From: Polyangiaceae bacterium
GTDB lineage: Bacteria; Myxococcota_A; Polyangia; Polyangiales; Polyangiaceae
Direction: 5' to 3'
Assembly (NCBI GenBank): GCA_025936115.1
Contig: JAICTZ010000007.1
Location: 124,001 to 188,000 of the forward strand
DNA length: 64,000 nucleotides
Each line of letters opens with the position of its first letter. The stretch's first letter is position 1. Shown here piece after piece: positions 26,567-38,709 of the stretch. A model generated the notes under the pieces. The model did not search any database and had not been told where the DNA came from. It saw nothing but the letters and a program-made list of their open reading frames with translations. The position numbers were made by a program, and so were the translations under genes.

Positions 26567-28657
26567 TCAGAGCGTCTCGAGGTACGCGACGAGATCGGCG
26601 AGCTCGGCGCTCGTGAGCGTCGAAACGTCACCGTGCGTGCTGCCGCCACACGTCGGGTCGAAGCGAGCGAGGAGCGTCGCGGCGCAGCCGTCGTGCATGT
26701 ACGGAGCGCGCGCGGAAACGGCGATGAGCGACGGGACCTGCAGCGCCGGGCCCTTACCGATGTCGCCGAACCGGCCGTTGCTGAAGTTCGGCCCCGAATG
26801 ACACGTGGTACAACCCGTCGCGGCCGATTCGAACAGGAGCTTGCCGCGCGCCGCCGCCGCATCGCTTGCGTCCCGGGCCGCCGGGCGTCGCGGCAGCGTG
26901 TAGATGTACTCTTCGAGCGCTTTTTGGCGCTCCTCGCTCTCGAGCGGCCCACCCATGCGCCGGACGAAGATGCCGTCCATCAGCGCAGCGAAATCCGATA
27001 GCTCGCCGTCCCAATGAAACGGCGCCGTGCCCGCGAGCCCCACATCGAGCGGCTGCGTGCGGCGCGCGCCCACGTCCGAGAAGTTCCAAACGCGTCCGTC
27101 GTCCGTGCCCTCGGGGTGGCACGACGCGCACGCGATGCCGCTACCGCTGTCGGTATGGAACATGGAATGGCCGGTGTCGAACGTGCTCGCGCCGCCGAGC
27201 GACACCTTGGTGTCCGCGTCGGTCCAGCCGAGGCTCAGCACCTCGAGCTCGGAGGGCTCGCGCCGCTGCACCACGAGCCTGTCGCTCTTAGCGTCGAACG
27301 CGACGGCCACGACATTCGAGCCTTGCACGACGCGCCCCGTGCTCAAACAGCCGCTCGGCGCCTGCGCGGCAACCTGCTCCCGCGTGTAGATGCCGACCGA
27401 ACCCGTGTTCGTGCCCGCGCCCGCAAAGGCGACTGCGACGTAGGTGCCGTTCGTCGCGATGTCGACCGGCAAGACGCCGGCTTCGAGGTTCGGCCCCGTG
27501 TGCAGCGTGCCGTCCGCGTCCGCGAAAGTCAGCGTGCCCTCGACCACGGAGCTGCACGGAATGAAGGCCGAGCCGTATCCACTCGGGCTCGGCAGTGCAA
27601 TCTCGTCGCTCGCTCCCGCTTCCCCGCCCACGCTGCCGCCCGTTCCCGCGCCACTGCTCGTGCCGGCGGCCGACGCGCCGCTCGCTCCGCCCGCAGCGGG
27701 TGCCCCGCCGCTGCCCCCCTGGTTCGCCCCCGCCTCGCCGTTCACGTCGATGTGCGGTGGCGGCGGCTCGCCGGACGAACCGCTGGACCCGCCCGCTGGC
27801 CCCATCGTCTGGACCTCGATCCGTCCGCGGAACGAGCGTTGATGCGAAATGGCGAGCGTCCCGTCAGCCGTGGCGAGCGCGCGCCAAGCGACGCTCGGCT
27901 CCAAGCCATGGCCGTCGCCCGCAAGTTTCGTCGTGCGCTGCACGTTGCGCGCAGCGTCTAAAAAGAGCAGCTCTGCACTGCGAAAGCGAGTGACCACGAG
28001 AGTCTCGCCGAGGAACGCCACGTCTCTCAGGTCCGAGCCGAGGGCAGTGACGCGTGTCACGGCGCCGCCCGCGGCCGGCAACTCGACGAGCGAGCCTTCG
28101 AGGCAAGCGACGACGAGTTGCTCGGAGGACTTGTCGAACGCGATACCGCGCGGCGCTCGGCACACACTGCGGCGGTCGACCACCGCACCACTCGTCGTGT
28201 CGATGCTCACGACCTCGCCGCTGCCTCGGAGCACGGCGTGCACCCGTCCTGCCGCGTCTTCGACCAAGCGTCCGGGCTCGGCGCCCGCCCCCAGGTCAGT
28301 CTGGCTCACGATCTTGAAATTTTCCGTATCGACCACGAGCAGTCGATCACGATCCGTGTCGGAAACGACGACCCGGCCCCCCGCCTGCAGCGCAAGCAGC
28401 GTGCCACCGCTCACGGGCGGCGGCGCGTGCGCGGCCGTCACGACCGGGGATGCGTCGAAAGGCGTGCCTCCGGTGCCTCCCGCGCCAGGTCTCGGGCCCT
28501 CGTCCGCAAGGCCGACGCTACCCCCCGCTCCCGGGGTGGCGGGCAAATCCAACGCCAAAGGCGGCGGCGAAATCCCGCATCCCGCGGCGGTCCCCACGGC
28601 CGCTGCCACGACGGCAATCACCAACGGCAGTTGCGTAGCCGAATTCCTCGTTGCCAT
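26567..28657 (-). CDS. lipoprotein with beta-propeller and C-terminal di-heme cytochrome c domain
   Basis: The product is 696 residues from the ATG at 28657, giving a signal peptide with lipobox TAAGC (Cys27). Residues about 80-290 and 350-500 form YVTN/NHL-like propeller strands (VVVSDTDRDRLLVVDTENF, PRGIAFDKSSEQLVVACLEG), interrupted by a Gly/Ala/Ser-rich linker of about 75 residues. The C-terminal 200 residues carry two heme-binding motifs, CASCH and CTTCH, with a downstream YMHDG segment, like di-heme cytochrome c peroxidase or MauG-type proteins. It should be a lipid-anchored extracytoplasmic redox protein; whether it is a peroxidase or a protein-modifying oxidase is not clear. A linker this long inside the propeller is odd. 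Confidence 0.88.
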   Translation of the reverse strand: MATRNSATQLPLVIAVVAAAVGTAAGCGISPPPLALDLPATPGAGGSVGLADEGPRPGAGGTGGTPFDASPVVTAAHAPPPVSGGTLLALQAGGRVVVSDTDRDRLLVVDTENFKIVSQTDLGAGAEPGRLVEDAAGRVHAVLRGSGEVVSIDTTSGAVVDRRSVCRAPRGIAFDKSSEQLVVACLEGSLVELPAAGGAVTRVTALGSDLRDVAFLGETLVVTRFRSAELLFLDAARNVQRTTKLAGDGHGLEPSVAWRALATADGTLAISHQRSFRGRIEVQTMGPAGGSSGSSGEPPPPHIDVNGEAGANQGGSGGAPAAGGASGASAAGTSSGAGTGGSVGGEAGASDEIALPSPSGYGSAFIPCSSVVEGTLTFADADGTLHTGPNLEAGVLPVDIATNGTYVAVAFAGAGTNTGSVGIYTREQVAAQAPSGCLSTGRVVQGSNVVAVAFDAKSDRLVVQRREPSELEVLSLGWTDADTKVSLGGASTFDTGHSMFHTDSGSGIACASCHPEGTDDGRVWNFSDVGARRTQPLDVGLAGTAPFHWDGELSDFAALMDGIFVRRMGGPLESEERQKALEEYIYTLPRRPAARDASDAAAARGKLLFESAATGCTTCHSGPNFSNGRFGDIGKGPALQVPSLIAVSARAPYMHDGCAATLLARFDPTCGGSTHGDVSTLTSAELADLVAYLETL

Positions 28658-28759
28658 TCCGAACCTCCCGCTCGCCGAGCGAAGACCACCTGCGCTCGAG
28701 GTGGACATCGGCCCGAGATTCGGCTCAACGATAACGCGGCGCCCGCCGGGCGCGACCGC

Positions 28760-30784
<2,025 letters not shown>

Positions 30785-30922
30785 GGTAGTTCCCCGCGCG
30801 TGAAGTCGCAAGCATTCGTAACTCGGGCCTGTGGGCCTGACCGCCAGCGCCGTACCCGCCGGCTGCTCGGACCTCGAAGGAGCGGCCCCCGCCGAGTCGA
30901 AGACCCGCTAATCTTCTCGAGC

Positions 30923-32452
30923 ATGCGGTCCGGCACCCGGGCGCTCACGGCCATCTTGTTCGGGCTCACTTGCGCGCCCGCTTTACGCGCTGACGCGCCG
31001 GCAACCCTCTCCGGTCGCTGGTCGGCGACGTCACTTACCGAGACGTGGAGCATCGGCGATTGGGGCAGCGCTTGCGGCCCCAAGCCGAGCGCGGCCGGCG
31101 AGCGCGGCGGCACGGCGACCATCGAGCAAAACGGGACGGAGCTCACGATCACGGGCGTGGGGCACACCTTCAGCACGACGAGCTGCTGGGAACCGCTGCC
31201 GGGTCTCGTCCGAACCAGCCACAGCGCGAGCGCACGGAGTTGGCGAACGACCTGTAAGAGCCCGCCCGGCGACCCGCGCCAGTCGAGTCTCGTGACGACG
31301 CTCGGCGCAAACGACCAGCAAATCTCGTTCGACGAGACGGGTCAGTACCAGTTCGTCATCAAAGGCCAAAACTGCACGGCGAGCGTGCGTCGCACACGTT
31401 CCTTCCGTCGCCTCGCGGCAGCGCTCGCACCTCAGCCCACACCGAGCGCGCTCGCACCCGCCACGCCCACGGCACAGACGCTGACCGTCGCACCCACGGC
31501 GGTCCCGTCATCGCGCATGGGCGACCTGGACATGCCGACACCGAAGGTGGGCTCGTCCACCTGCGCGCTCCCCGGCCCGCCCGCACGTATCGAAGTGCGT
31601 CCCTCTCACAAACTGCTTCGTCCCGGTGAGAGCTTCGACTTCAGCGCGGCCGTCCTCGACTCGCACGGCTGCCGACTCGGCATCGCGCCGGCGTTTCGGC
31701 TCGACGACGACGTCAAGGGTGTGAACGTCTCGCCCACGGGCAAGGTCCGCGTCGACGACGGCGCCGCCGAGGGCGAACACTCAGTCGTCGCCACCGTCGG
31801 CGCGCGCTCGGTCAGCGTGAAAATCGACGTGGTTTCGCGCGAACGTTACGACGCGCTCCTCGCGCAAGGCGGCTACGACCCGTCGGGAGCCTCCACGGAT
31901 GCCGCGGTCGCCCGTCTCGAATCCGACAGTGTGGGTGCGCGGTCCACCGTGCTCGAGGACGACTCGGGCAAACGCCGCACTTTGTTCGTCGCGATCGTCG
32001 GCGCTGCGGCGCTCGTGCTGGGCCTGGTCGGACTCGTGCTCGTGCGGCGCAGCCGAAAGCGCGTACTGACGCACAGCGTCGCCCCGGTGCAAGTGGCGGC
32101 GCCGCCTCCCCCGCGCGCGAACCGGGCGATGGTGTGTCCGACATGTCGGGAAGAGTTCCCACCCGAGGCTCAGTTTTGCCCCAAGGACGGCAACCGCCTG
32201 CTGCCGCTCGAACGTGGCACCTCCGTCGGACCGACGGGCGCGGTGTGCCCCGTGTGTGGCCAGGGCTATGATCCCGGAGTATCCGTGTGTCCGAAGCACG
32301 AAGAACCGCTGGTGCCCCCGCTCGTTTATGCCGCGAGTCGAAGCGTCCCCCTCGTCGAATCGAAAAAGATCTGTCCCGTTTGTGGTGCGCAGTTCACCGG
32401 CGAAAGCCAATTCTGCGGCTCGTGCGGCGCAGCGCTCGTCCCGGTCAACTAG
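30923..32452 (+). CDS. membrane protein with extracytoplasmic N-terminus and cytoplasmic double zinc ribbons
   Basis: The product is 509 residues from ATG 30923 with a signal peptide (LTAILFGLTCAPALRADA). Residues 25-350 are exported: an N-terminal beta domain with paired cysteines, a Pro/Thr-rich spacer, then an Ig-like strand domain (PARIEVRPSHKLLRPGESFD, SPTGKVRVDDGAAEGEHSVV) as in BIG2-type modules. One transmembrane helix follows (LFVAIVGAAALVLGLVGLVLV), then an RRSRKR stop-transfer and three CxxC-type zinc ribbon pairs (CPTC/FCP, CPVC/CPK, CPVC/CGSCG). Topology suggests an envelope-sensing protein linked to a cytoplasmic zinc-ribbon scaffold. No family name known to me for the whole chain. 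Confidence 0.8.
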   Translation: MRSGTRALTAILFGLTCAPALRADAPATLSGRWSATSLTETWSIGDWGSACGPKPSAAGERGGTATIEQNGTELTITGVGHTFSTTSCWEPLPGLVRTSHSASARSWRTTCKSPPGDPRQSSLVTTLGANDQQISFDETGQYQFVIKGQNCTASVRRTRSFRRLAAALAPQPTPSALAPATPTAQTLTVAPTAVPSSRMGDLDMPTPKVGSSTCALPGPPARIEVRPSHKLLRPGESFDFSAAVLDSHGCRLGIAPAFRLDDDVKGVNVSPTGKVRVDDGAAEGEHSVVATVGARSVSVKIDVVSRERYDALLAQGGYDPSGASTDAAVARLESDSVGARSTVLEDDSGKRRTLFVAIVGAAALVLGLVGLVLVRRSRKRVLTHSVAPVQVAAPPPPRANRAMVCPTCREEFPPEAQFCPKDGNRLLPLERGTSVGPTGAVCPVCGQGYDPGVSVCPKHEEPLVPPLVYAASRSVPLVESKKICPVCGAQFTGESQFCGSCGAALVPVN

Positions 32453-32548
32453 CTAGGCAAAAGCGCGGCTTCCCGCTATCCCTGAAGTTTTGTAAGTTGG
32501 GTACTGAGATCTTTCTCCCTTGCCCGCGGAAACCATAGGTAACGTTCG

Positions 32549-34042
32549 ATGAAAGTCAGCTGCCAAGCTTGTGGCGCGAAGTACACCATCGCCGACGACA
32601 AGGTCCGCGGTAGGAAGGTCAAGATCCGCTGCAAGAGCTGCGGGACGCCCATGGTCGTCGACGGCGCGAGCGACGCGCCGGACGCGGGCGCCGCCGGAAG
32701 CGCGGCAGCCGCCAAGGGACCCGCCGTCAGCTGGTCGGTGAACTTGAGCGACACCGATCAGCGGACGATGACGACCGACGAGATCGTCGCGGGCTGGAAG
32801 GCCGGCGAGGTCACGAGCGATGCGTTCGTGTGGAAGGACGGCATGGCCGACTGGGTCGCCATCCTCGACTCCGACGAGCTCAAGCCGTTGCTCTTGAGCT
32901 CGGGGGCCGCGCCCGCGGCCGCCGCGGCGACACCGTTCGCTGCACCGGCCGCCACGGCAGGGTCACCCGCAGCGGCGGCGCGCCTCGCTGCGGGCGGGCG
33001 CAGCGCCGCCGTCGATCTGTTCGATGCGTCGAGCAATCGCGTCACCGAAGAAGAAGACGTGGCGACGAGCGCCCCCGCGCTACCGACGGCGGGCAGCACG
33101 GCCTACGACGACGGGAAGCTCACGGGCGCCCGTAACGAAAATTCGGTGCTCTTCTCGCTCGACGCTCTACGCGGGGGCATGAGCCCAGAGCCGAAAAAGA
33201 GCTCCGTGCCCGCACGCAAGCCGTCCTCGGCGCCGGCCGGGCCCGACCCGTTCGCGATGTCTTCGAGCGAAGCCGCCGGGAACAGTCCGCTCTTTTCGCT
33301 GAACGCGAACCAGGCGCTGCTCACGGCCCCCGCGCCGCCCGAGCCGCCTCCCCCGCGCATCAGCGCGAGCGGCGCCGTCGTGGCGCAACCGATGAACAAG
33401 CTCGTCGTGTACGGCGGCGGCGCCGCTGCGGCCGTGATCCTGCTCTTGCTCGGGCTCTTGCTCGGGCGGAGCGGAACCAAAGAGCCCGTGGCAGAGAGCT
33501 CGTCCAAGGAGAACACCGCGGCGAGCACGAGCTCCGAGCCCGACAAGAAGAGTGAGGCCAAGACCGAGGAGAAGCCGGCCGAGACCGCCACGACGAAGGC
33601 ACCGGCGGCAGCGAGCGCCACACCGTCGGCGACGCCGACCGCGACCTCGACGGCGACCAAGGTCGCGAGCACGGCGCCCGTGCACACGAGCTCCACGACG
33701 ACGACCAAGGAGCCGAAGGAAAAGACGACGCCGAAGCCGCCCGCCGAGGAGACGATGCCGAACACGGCGTCGTCGCCGTTCAGCGTGTCGGCGGCGCAGG
33801 TCGCGCTCACTCAAGCGGCGACGAACGCCGGCAGCTGCGCCAAACCCGCCGGTCCCACGGGCAGCGGCAAGGTGCAGGTGACGTTCGCGACGAGCGGCCG
33901 CGTCACGACCGCGACCGTCATGGGTTCGCCGTTCGCGGGGACGCCCGTGGGCGGCTGCGTCGCCGGTGTATTCCGGAAAGCGCGCATTCCGGCGTTCGCG
34001 GGCAATCCGGTGACGGTATCCAAGAGCTTCTCGATTCACTGA
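32549..34042 (+). CDS. AgmX/GltJ-like protein: zinc ribbon, GYF domain, transmembrane helix and TonB-like C-terminus
   Basis: The product is 497 residues. It starts with an MJ0042-type zinc ribbon (CQACGAKYTI and CKSCGTPM), followed by a GYF_2 domain at about 60-110 (LSDTDQRTMTTDEIVAGWKA, WKDGMADWVAI), an Ala/Pro-rich stretch, one transmembrane helix near 290-310 (AAAAVILLLLGLLLG), a Glu/Lys/Thr/Ser periplasmic linker and a C-terminal AgmX/PglI-type domain with two cysteines (GSCAKP, GGCVAG). This domain order is that of Myxococcus GltJ/AgmX, a gliding-motility trans-envelope protein whose cytosolic ZnR-GYF part contacts MglA. Myxobacteria have several paralogs, and no other glt genes lie nearby, so a direct motility role is not shown. 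Confidence 0.88.
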   Translation: MKVSCQACGAKYTIADDKVRGRKVKIRCKSCGTPMVVDGASDAPDAGAAGSAAAAKGPAVSWSVNLSDTDQRTMTTDEIVAGWKAGEVTSDAFVWKDGMADWVAILDSDELKPLLLSSGAAPAAAAATPFAAPAATAGSPAAAARLAAGGRSAAVDLFDASSNRVTEEEDVATSAPALPTAGSTAYDDGKLTGARNENSVLFSLDALRGGMSPEPKKSSVPARKPSSAPAGPDPFAMSSSEAAGNSPLFSLNANQALLTAPAPPEPPPPRISASGAVVAQPMNKLVVYGGGAAAAVILLLLGLLLGRSGTKEPVAESSSKENTAASTSSEPDKKSEAKTEEKPAETATTKAPAAASATPSATPTATSTATKVASTAPVHTSSTTTTKEPKEKTTPKPPAEETMPNTASSPFSVSAAQVALTQAATNAGSCAKPAGPTGSGKVQVTFATSGRVTTATVMGSPFAGTPVGGCVAGVFRKARIPAFAGNPVTVSKSFSIH

Positions 34043-34114
34043 GGGCCGGACTGTCGCGGGACCGCCGTCCCGGGCGGGCGCAGCTGGCGCGCGCCGGGTA
34101 AACTCCGGTCCTTC

Positions 34115-34799
<685 letters not shown>

Positions 34800-34810
<11 letters not shown>

Positions 34811-36095
34811 GTCGAAGGTCCGCGCGCGACGTGGGCTCGCGCGCTTCGGGCTCGGCTGGCTCGCCTTCGCGCCCATCGAAGAGCTCTTTTCGACGCTCGG
34901 CCGGCACCCGCTGCGCACCCTGCTCACGGGCCTCTCGGTCGCGTGGGGCACGTTCATGCTCGTGCTCTTGCTCGGTGCCGGCAAGGGCCTCGAAAACGGC
35001 ATCGCGTGGGAGTTCCGGGACGACGCCGTGAATTCAATTTGGGCGTGGACCGGCTTGAGCTCGATTCCCTTCGCCGGCCGTGGGCCGAACCGCGACATCC
35101 GCCTGAAGAACGACGACATCGCGGCGCTCGAGCGGCGCGTCTCCGGCATCGAACGAATGAGCGGCCGCTACTGGTTTTGGGGGGAATTCAGCGTGAAGAA
35201 CGGCGATCGCCACGCCTCGTTCGACGTGCTCGGCGTCCATCCCGATCAGCGTTACCTCGAAAAGACGCTGATGATCGCGGGGCGCTACGTGAACCCTCGC
35301 GATATCGCCGAGCGGCGCAAGGTCGCCGTGATCGGCGAGCTCGTGCAGAAGACGCTCTACGGCAACGGCGACGCGATCGGCCGGGAGATCCAGATCCGCG
35401 GCGTGCCCTACCGCGTCGTCGGCGTCTTTCAGGACGAGGGCAGCGAGGCCGAGCTCCGGCGCATCTACGTGCCGATCACGACGGCGCAGCTCGTGTACAA
35501 CGACCCCGGGCGCATTCACTCGCTCGGGCTGACGGTCGGTGACGCGGACACCGCCACGAGCGAAATCATCGAGCGGGAAGTGCACCGCCTGCTCGCCGAG
35601 CGCCACCAAGTCGACATGGGCGACCGGCGCGCGCTGCGCACGCAAAATAACCTCGTACACTTCAAGAAGATCGCGGCCGTCATCACGTGGGTCAACGGTT
35701 TCGTCTGGTTCGTGAGCTTCGGCACGCTGCTCGCTGGGATGGTCAGCGTCTCGAACATCATGCTCATCAGCGTCGCGGAGCGCACGCGTGAGCTCGGCAT
35801 CCGCAAGGCGCTCGGCGCGACGCCGTTCCGCCTCGTCGGCATGGTGCTCGCCGAAGCCGTCGTGATCACGGCCATCGCCGGCTACGCGGGCGTCGTCGCG
35901 GGTGTCGCACTCGTCGAGCTCGCGGGCAAGGAGCTCCACGACGCTCCCTTCGTGCGCAATCCCTCCGTGAGTCTCGCCGTCGCGCTCGAGGCGACTGCGC
36001 TCATCGTCGCCGCGGGCGCGTTCGCGGGGTTCTTCCCCGCGCTCCGCGCCGCGCGCGTGAATCCCATCGTCGCGATGCGCGAAGGCGGGCAATGA
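34800..36095 (+). CDS. ABC transporter permease, MacB/FtsX family
   Basis: The product is 431 residues from the ATG at 34800; a TTG at 34770 would add 10 non-conserved residues. One transmembrane helix near the N-terminus (LLTGLSVAWGTFMLVLLLGAG) is followed by a periplasmic MacB_PCD domain of about 230 residues, then three C-terminal helices with the conserved FtsX segment (ERTRELGIRKALGATPFRLV). MacB-type permeases drive mechanotransmission instead of passing substrate through the membrane. It ends with ATGA shared with the second permease, with which it is likely to form a heterodimer. Confidence 0.94.
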
Positions 36096-37351
36096 GCTCG
36101 TTCTTCTTCGACCTCGACACCTGGCAAGAGATTTGGGCCACGCTGAAGCAGAACCGCTTGCGCGCCTTGCTCACGGCGAGCGGCGTGTTCTGGGGCCTGT
36201 TCATGCTGATCCTCTTGCTCGGCCTCGGCCGCGGGCTCGAACGCGGCGCGCTCGCGCTCTCCGAGCTCGCGCCGCGCGCCGTGTACGTCTGGGGCCAGCG
36301 CACGGGCGTCCCGTACCGCGGCTTGCAGCCGGGCCGCTTCGTTCGCTTCGAGGACGACGACATCGCGCGCATTCGTGCGATTCCCGGCGTCGAATTCGTC
36401 GCGGCGCGCCTGCGCTTCGGCGGCTGGCGCGACAACGCGCTCGTCTCGCACGCGGGTAAGACCGGGGCAGTCAACGTGCTCGGCGACATGCCCGATTACG
36501 CGCGCATCGAACCCATCGGCATCGACCGCGGGCGCTTCTTGAATCAGCCGGACGAGCTCGAGGCGCGCAAGGTGGCGGTCATCGGCAGCAAAGCGCGCGG
36601 CGTGCTGTTCGGCGAGGCGAGCCCGCTCGGCCAGCGCGTGGAGGTGAACGGCGTGCACTTCTTGGTGGTCGGCGAAATCCACTCCGACAAAGCCGGTGAC
36701 GACGGCGATCGCATCAACAACACGGTCTTCATCCCGTTCCGCACGTTCCAGCAAACCTACAACCAGCGCAATCGCGTCGGCTGGTTCACGCTCGGCGTGC
36801 GCGAGGGCGCCTCGTCGGCCGACGTCGAGCGCGAAGTGCGGCGCGTGCTTACCGCCCACCACCGCATCAGTCCCCTCGATCAGCAGGCGATCGGCTCGTT
36901 CGACGCGGCCGCGCAGTACGAGAAAATTCGCCGTCTGTTCGCCGGGATCCGGAGCTTCGTCTGGCTCGTCGGCACGCTCACGCTGTTTTCGGGCGTGCTC
37001 GGCGTGAGCAACATTTTGCTCATCATCGTGAAGGAGCGCACGCGCGAGATCGGCGTGCGCAAAGCGCTCGGCGCGACACCTGGCTCGATCGTCCGTCTGG
37101 TCGTGCAGGAGTCGATGGCCCTCACGACCCTCGCCGGCTACACGGGACTCGTCGCCGGGGTCGCGGCGCTCCAGGGCATCGCGCGCTTGGTCGAGCGCTT
37201 GGAGGGCGCGCCATTGCGGAGCCCGGAAATAGACTTTCGCGCGGCGGTCGTGGCCGCAGTCGTGCTCGTCGTCGCGGGCGCCGTCGCAGGCATCGTCCCG
37301 GCGCGTCACGCGGCGGGTATTCCGCCCGTGGAGGCGCTACGTGCGGAGTGA
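36092..37351 (+). CDS. ABC transporter permease, MacB/FtsX family (second subunit)
   Basis: The product is 419 residues. It has the same plan as the previous gene: N-terminal helix (LRALLTASGVFWGLFMLILLLG), periplasmic core domain, and three C-terminal helices with KERTREIGVRKALGATPGSIV. The ATG overlaps the TGA of the first permease by four bases. The two permeases differ enough (for example PRAVYVWGQRTGVPYRG here) that they are ancient paralogs making a heterodimer with the upstream ATPase. Confidence 0.94.
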   Translation: MSSFFFDLDTWQEIWATLKQNRLRALLTASGVFWGLFMLILLLGLGRGLERGALALSELAPRAVYVWGQRTGVPYRGLQPGRFVRFEDDDIARIRAIPGVEFVAARLRFGGWRDNALVSHAGKTGAVNVLGDMPDYARIEPIGIDRGRFLNQPDELEARKVAVIGSKARGVLFGEASPLGQRVEVNGVHFLVVGEIHSDKAGDDGDRINNTVFIPFRTFQQTYNQRNRVGWFTLGVREGASSADVEREVRRVLTAHHRISPLDQQAIGSFDAAAQYEKIRRLFAGIRSFVWLVGTLTLFSGVLGVSNILLIIVKERTREIGVRKALGATPGSIVRLVVQESMALTTLAGYTGLVAGVAALQGIARLVERLEGAPLRSPEIDFRAAVVAAVVLVVAGAVAGIVPARHAAGIPPVEALRAE

Positions 37352-37468
37352 CGCGAGCGTGACTCGCGGCTTGCGAGTACTGAGCGCGTGCGTAAGACTG
37401 CTTGATTTGAGCACGGCTACGTCGCGCGAGGTCACGCGTCAATTGCCGGTCACTGACCCACGCCCCGC

Positions 37469-38578
37469 ATGTTGAAGCGCATCGTCCCGTTCGTGATCAC
37501 GCTGGGCGTCCTTTTGGCGTTCAGCTGGACTTTGCTCTTTCTCTACCAAAAATCGCAGGCAAAACCGCTCGTCTGGAAGACGCAAAAACCGCGCGTGACC
37601 GACATCGTCAAGAAGGCAGTCGCGCCGGGCTCGATCGTGCCGCGCAAGGAAGTCACCATTAAATCGCGCGTCTCGGGCGTGCTCGAAAAGATCGAGGTCG
37701 TTCCCGGCCAGCACGTCAAACGCGGCGAGCTCATCGCCAAGATCCGCATCATTCCCGACGTCGTGAGCCTCAACAACGCCGAAGCGCGCCTGCGCGCCGC
37801 TCAAATCAGCAGCGACAACGCCAAGGCCGAGCTCTTGCGCTTCGAGCGCCTCCACGTCCAGAGTCTCGTCGGCGAAACCGAGTACAACCAACAAAAGCTC
37901 AACGCCGAGCTCAAGGCCCAGGAGCTCGAAGCGGCGGAGGCGAACCTGCAGCTCGTGAAGGTCGGCGCCTCGAAGAAGTCCGGCGCCATCTCGAACGTCG
38001 TCTACTCGACCGTCGACGGCACGGTGCTCGACGTTCCCGTCAAAGAGGGCGGCAGCGTGATCGAAGCCAACAACTTCAACGAGGGCACGACCATCGCTTC
38101 GATCGCCGACATGCGTGACCTCTTGTTCTCGGGCACGGTCGACGAGTCCGAAGTTGGCAAGATCAAAGAGGGCATGCCCGTCGCCATCACGGTCGGCGCG
38201 CTCGGCGAACGGCATTTCAAGGGCACGCTCGAATACATTGCGCCGAAGGGCGTGGCCAAGGACGGCACCATTCAATTCGAGGTCCGTGCCCGGCTCGAGC
38301 TCTTGCCCGACGTACTCTTACGCGCCAACTACAGCGCCAACGCCGACATCATCCTCGAGCATCACGACCACGTGCTCGCGATTTCCGAGAATCTCGTCAA
38401 GTACGAGGGAAATAAGCCCTTCGTCGAAGTCGAGACCGCGCCGCAGCAGTTCGTGAAGCGGGCGGTGACGCTCGGATTGTCGGACAGCATCGACGTCGAG
38501 GTCGTCTCGGGCGTCGACGCGAACGCGACGCTCAAGGTCGAAGACGGGGTCGATCAGGCGCCGGTGAAGACGCACTGA
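37469..38578 (+). CDS. efflux periplasmic adaptor (HlyD/MacA-like membrane fusion protein)
   Basis: The product is 369 residues. One N-terminal transmembrane helix (FVITLGVLLAFSWTLLFLYQ) anchors it; the periplasmic part has the first lipoyl half (APGSIVPRKEVTIKSRVSGV), an alpha-helical hairpin with heptads (SLNNAEARLRAAQISSDNAK to ELEAAEANLQLV), the second lipoyl half (VYSTVDGTVLDVPVKEGGSV) and a beta-barrel plus membrane-proximal domain. This is the MacA/HlyD plan. It would bridge the two permeases and an outer-membrane channel, exporting a lipid, peptide or lipoprotein. It lies 117 bases after the second permease and is probably in the same operon. Confidence 0.94.
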   Translation: MLKRIVPFVITLGVLLAFSWTLLFLYQKSQAKPLVWKTQKPRVTDIVKKAVAPGSIVPRKEVTIKSRVSGVLEKIEVVPGQHVKRGELIAKIRIIPDVVSLNNAEARLRAAQISSDNAKAELLRFERLHVQSLVGETEYNQQKLNAELKAQELEAAEANLQLVKVGASKKSGAISNVVYSTVDGTVLDVPVKEGGSVIEANNFNEGTTIASIADMRDLLFSGTVDESEVGKIKEGMPVAITVGALGERHFKGTLEYIAPKGVAKDGTIQFEVRARLELLPDVLLRANYSANADIILEHHDHVLAISENLVKYEGNKPFVEVETAPQQFVKRAVTLGLSDSIDVEVVSGVDANATLKVEDGVDQAPVKTH

Positions 38579-38590
38579 ATCCCGCTGTCC

Positions 38591-38700
38591 TCACCCCCGC
38601 GCGGGCGTACCGCTCTCGATGGCCGAGCCGAACCTGATGCTGTTGCCGTCGGGATCGATGATGACGCCTTCGCGCTTGCCCCATGCGGGGTCCTCCGGTC
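38591..38700 (-). pseudogene. C-terminal remnant of a glyoxalase/bleomycin-resistance (VOC) protein
   Basis: On the minus strand the frame ending at the stop 38593-38591 reads EDPAWGKREGVIIDPDGNSI and ends RFGSAIESGTPARG. PAWG.R.....DPDGN.I.F is the C-terminal metal-binding strand of VOC-superfamily proteins such as bleomycin-resistance-like enzymes. Nothing of the N-terminal 90 residues remains: upstream in this frame lies the stop region of the HDOD gene. It is a decayed gene end, left between the exporter operon and the HDOD gene. Confidence 0.65.
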
Positions 38701-38709
38701 CCCTTCGGC

